A stretch of DNA of 16,870 nucleotides from Akkermansiaceae bacterium UBA6138 (GTDB lineage Bacteria; Verrucomicrobiota; Verrucomicrobiia; Verrucomicrobiales; DEV007): contig DIVG01000005.1 of the NCBI GenBank assembly GCA_002422425.1, positions 91,649-108,518 of the forward strand, read 5' to 3'. The translations under genes were made by a program, and so were the position numbers. Shown here piece after piece: positions 15,621 to 16,870 of this stretch. How positions within the stretch are numbered: the first letter of the stretch is position 1; each line of letters starts with the position of its first letter. The notes beneath the pieces are model-generated. The model searched no databases. It worked only from the letters and a program-made list of their open reading frames with translations, and was not told where the DNA came from.

Positions 15621-15890
15621 TTGTCATGCAGCGAACTCCTCGACCTTCACTGGCGGGAAGCCTCGGACAGCGCCGACGAGGACGGCAAGTTCGCGATCGG
15701 CTTCAGGGTGGCGGTCAGCGACGGCGCGCCCGCCAGGGTGAAGGTGACGAGCCGGAACTCCCGCACCGTCACCGACGCGCCGAGCGGAGCGAGTCAGCCT
15801 GCCAAAGGCAGCCCGCAGGGCAGCGCCGGGGGAAGGCGCTGGCCAATCGAGAGCACGGTGGACGATCCGGGGCAGCCGAGGTTGCTGTGA
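15621..15890 (+). CDS. Small hypothetical protein interrupted by an in-frame hairpin-rich segment
   Basis: 89 residues from a TTG start, which is uncertain: AAGGAG at 15594-15599 is 21 nt away from the TTG but 9 nt from an in-frame ATT at 15609, and ATGs at 15616 and 15626 are in other frames. Residues 1-52 read as an ordinary acidic, compact domain (SELLDLHWREASDSADEDG, then strand-like GFRVAVSD and ARVKVTSR). Residues 53-75 differ sharply: low-complexity Gly/Ser/Pro/Gln/Arg encoded by hairpin-forming DNA (15777-15845). The tail ESTVDDPGQPRLL returns to normal composition. I vaguely associate both ends with short conserved Verrucomicrobiota proteins of unknown function, but cannot prove it. 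The protein may still be made with an extra loop, or be a decaying gene. It ends 13 nt from the convergent PIN toxin gene. Confidence 0.45.
   Translation: MSCSELLDLHWREASDSADEDGKFAIGFRVAVSDGAPARVKVTSRNSRTVTDAPSGASQPAKGSPQGSAGGRRWPIESTVDDPGQPRLL
15777..15845. repeat. Palindromic repeat-like insert inside the small ORF
   Basis: Within 69 bp there are three overlapping hairpins: CTGCC-AAA-GGCAG (15799-15811), GCCC-GCA-GGGC (15811-15821) and CAGCGCC-GGGGGAA-GGCGCTG (15821-15841). The proposed limits are the points where the protein composition changes, and they enclose exactly 23 codons. It resembles a short non-autonomous palindromic element of REP type; copy number elsewhere is unknown. Confidence 0.45.
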
Positions 15891-15903
15891 GGGTGTCGTC
15901 TGC

Positions 15904-16311
15904 TCAAAGCAATGCTTCGGCGGCTTGTGCGGGCGAATAGACGATCACTCCCTGAAATACAGTCCCGAAAAGCGCGCCAAAGTGAGTCCTGTCTCCGGTG
16001 ATGAGTGTGTCGCAGCCTCCACGAATCGCCGCAGCCAGGACTGGGTGATCCTTTTCAGGCAGGGGAATCGAAGCCAACAAATCCGCATCTGGTCGAAGTG
16101 TGGGAAGACGTTCCATGGTCAAGAGGAGTGAATCGAGGTCCAACAGAGCCGACGAATTCTTGGCTTCCAGATTGCGGCGGGCCTCCTCGATCACGAAGTC
16201 GTCCACGCAGGCAGAGTGACCCGCCTTTCGCAGAAGTGCCAGCAGTCGCCTGATCGCTCCGTCCGAGCGCGCGCCGGAAAACAGGATATTCGCATCCAGA
16301 AAGATCCGCAT
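15904..16311 (-). CDS. PIN-domain toxin (VapC-like putative ribonuclease)
   Basis: 135 residues. The PIN acidic residues are in place: D6 in FLDANIL, E42/E43 in VIEEARRNL, D88 in PEKDHPVLAAAI and D107 in CDTLITGDRTHF. These form the magnesium-dependent RNase site of VapC-type toxins. The start ATG lies 6 nt after the stop of an AbrB-type gene on the same strand, with AGGA just upstream, giving the standard antitoxin-toxin order. The length is normal and there is no sign of decay. Its RNA target cannot be deduced. It ends 13 nt from the convergent small ORF with no terminator visible between them. Confidence 0.9.
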   Translation of the reverse strand: MRIFLDANILFSGARSDGAIRRLLALLRKAGHSACVDDFVIEEARRNLEAKNSSALLDLDSLLLTMERLPTLRPDADLLASIPLPEKDHPVLAAAIRGGCDTLITGDRTHFGALFGTVFQGVIVYSPAQAAEALL

Positions 16312-16317
16312 CGGGTC

Positions 16318-16554
16318 CTAGCGGGGCTTCCGTTTCGCGAGCACCTTTGCAAGCTTGTCTTCCTCAAGATCGAATCCGCGAATGCGGTCATCGGAATAGA
16401 TCTCCACCGCAAGGGTGACCGCCGGGCGAAGGAGGATGCCCTCCGGCGTGGTCTCCGCGATCAATTGATCGTCCGGCTTGATCCCGGCGGCCCTCCTGAG
16501 TTTGGCGGGGAGGGAAACGACTCCCCGGCTGGTCACGATCACACTGGTTTTCAT
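16318..16554 (-). CDS. AbrB/MazE-type (SpoVT-AbrB swapped-hairpin) antitoxin
   Basis: 78 residues from the ATG at 16554. The frame is open further upstream, but that part runs through the operator-like repeats and lacks the domain. Residues 4-47 (SVIVTSRGVVSLPAKLRRAAGIKPDDQLIAETTPEGILLRP) form the swapped-hairpin DNA-binding fold, and residues 48-78 form a charged tail that would bind and block the toxin. It probably represses its own operon through the inverted repeat at 16566-16590, which begins 11 bp upstream of the start codon. There is no Shine-Dalgarno site, and the transcript may be leaderless or nearly so. Confidence 0.88.
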   Translation of the reverse strand: MKTSVIVTSRGVVSLPAKLRRAAGIKPDDQLIAETTPEGILLRPAVTLAVEIYSDDRIRGFDLEEDKLAKVLAKRKPR

Positions 16555-16565
16555 GCGGGTAACTA

Positions 16566-16590
16566 TTGCAGATTTTCTGCTTTTCTGCAA
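16566..16590. promoter_or_regulatory. Candidate operator/promoter of the toxin-antitoxin operon
   Basis: A 25-bp element with perfect 7-bp arms TTGCAGA (16566-16572) and TCTGCAA (16584-16590). Inside it, TTTTCTGC occurs twice in tandem (16573-16580, 16581-16588). Read on the minus strand, TTGCAG followed after 17 nt by AATAGT could serve as weak -35/-10 boxes, placing the operator across the promoter. Confidence 0.6.
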
Positions 16591-16627
16591 GTTCATCGCT
16601 CGGTCCGATTGACGCAACGAGCGGGAA

Positions 16628-16753
16628 ATGACCCGCGCCCCGACTCCGCCCTCCCGTCTCGAAGAATCCTTCCTGAGACTCTGGAGACTGGCCGGAGGCC
16701 CCGAACTGACCAGATCACGATGGCAATCATCGAGCGCCTCACGGTTGTCGTGA
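16628..16753 (+). pseudogene. Possible truncated endonuclease-family remnant, or short ORF
   Basis: A 41-codon frame starting at the ATG at 16628, divergent from the antitoxin. Its middle, RLEESFLRLWRLAGGPEL (residues 10-27), resembles the N-terminus of small endonuclease-domain proteins that I recall from Verrucomicrobiota, which continue into an Arg/Trp-rich catalytic domain. Here the frame turns into a Ser-rich run and stops, and no continuation was found in the other two frames. It may be a gene fragment left by a deletion. The identification is from memory and weak; chance is a real alternative. Confidence 0.25.
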
Positions 16754-16870
16754 AAGCCAATCCGTGAGGCAACAGGACGACGGGATCGATTCAGGGCCAA
16801 CGTCTGTTGCGTCACCGAATCGGGCTTGCCGAAAGTTGCCGCCTTTTGCCAGTTTGATGGCCGAATCCCA
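16754..16870. other. Unassigned window end with phased TTGCC repeats
   Basis: No gene is recognised. TTGCC occurs three times at an exact 10-bp period: 16826-16830, 16836-16840 and 16846-16850. This could be a protein-binding array upstream of a gene beyond the edge, or chance. Confidence 0.3.

Noticed and set aside
1..16870. CRISPR array, transposon ends, integrase or rRNA genes
   Set aside because: No regularly spaced repeats, transposase or recombinase motifs, or rRNA-like segments were seen on either strand.

Overview
The window looks like chromosomal DNA of a GC-rich Verrucomicrobiota bacterium or close PVC relative. This rests on gene content (a DUF6807/PmoA-like protein beside a Tat-exported Gfo/Idh oxidoreductase, a small EF-hand export protein, a two-FtsX-domain permease with a LolD-type ATPase) and on the near absence of good Shine-Dalgarno sites. 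The phylum is an inference; no rRNA or marker gene is present.

Left part (1-4812, + strand): the 3' part of a beta-propeller lactonase, a secreted DUF6807 protein, a Tat/lipoprotein-type Gfo/Idh/MocA oxidoreductase, and a secreted PpiC-type peptidyl-prolyl isomerase with Pro/Ala-rich flanks. The first three suggest exported carbohydrate metabolism. Positions 4813-5055 are non-coding and hold nested inverted repeats plus a 13-bp palindrome. They lead into ldhA (fermentative D-lactate dehydrogenase) and a closely linked low-molecular-weight phosphotyrosine phosphatase. A strong bidirectional terminator at 6721-6751 separates these from the minus-strand genes.

Middle (6775-10571): on the minus strand, htpG (Hsp90) followed by a small EF-hand protein. 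A sequence upstream of htpG resembles the heat-shock (sigma-32 type) promoter. Divergent from htpG is a GT-B glycosyltransferase with the best ribosome-binding site in the window; it may act in compatible-solute synthesis.

Right part (10626-15382, minus strand): an apparent operon of a LolD-type ABC ATPase, a 1104-residue FtsX/MacB-type permease and a secreted protein of unknown function coupled to the permease by an ATGA overlap. Then come a small + strand ORF carrying an apparent 69-bp in-frame hairpin-rich insert, a minus-strand AbrB/PIN toxin-antitoxin pair with a repeat-rich operator candidate, and a short possible endonuclease remnant. The last 5 kb therefore grade from core envelope functions into an accessory patch.

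No rRNA, tRNA, CRISPR array, transposase or integrase was seen. No clearly new multi-gene system is evident. The points most worth checking are the hairpin insert, the ldhA leader, the htpG promoter and the unknown protein coupled to the Lol-like transporter.
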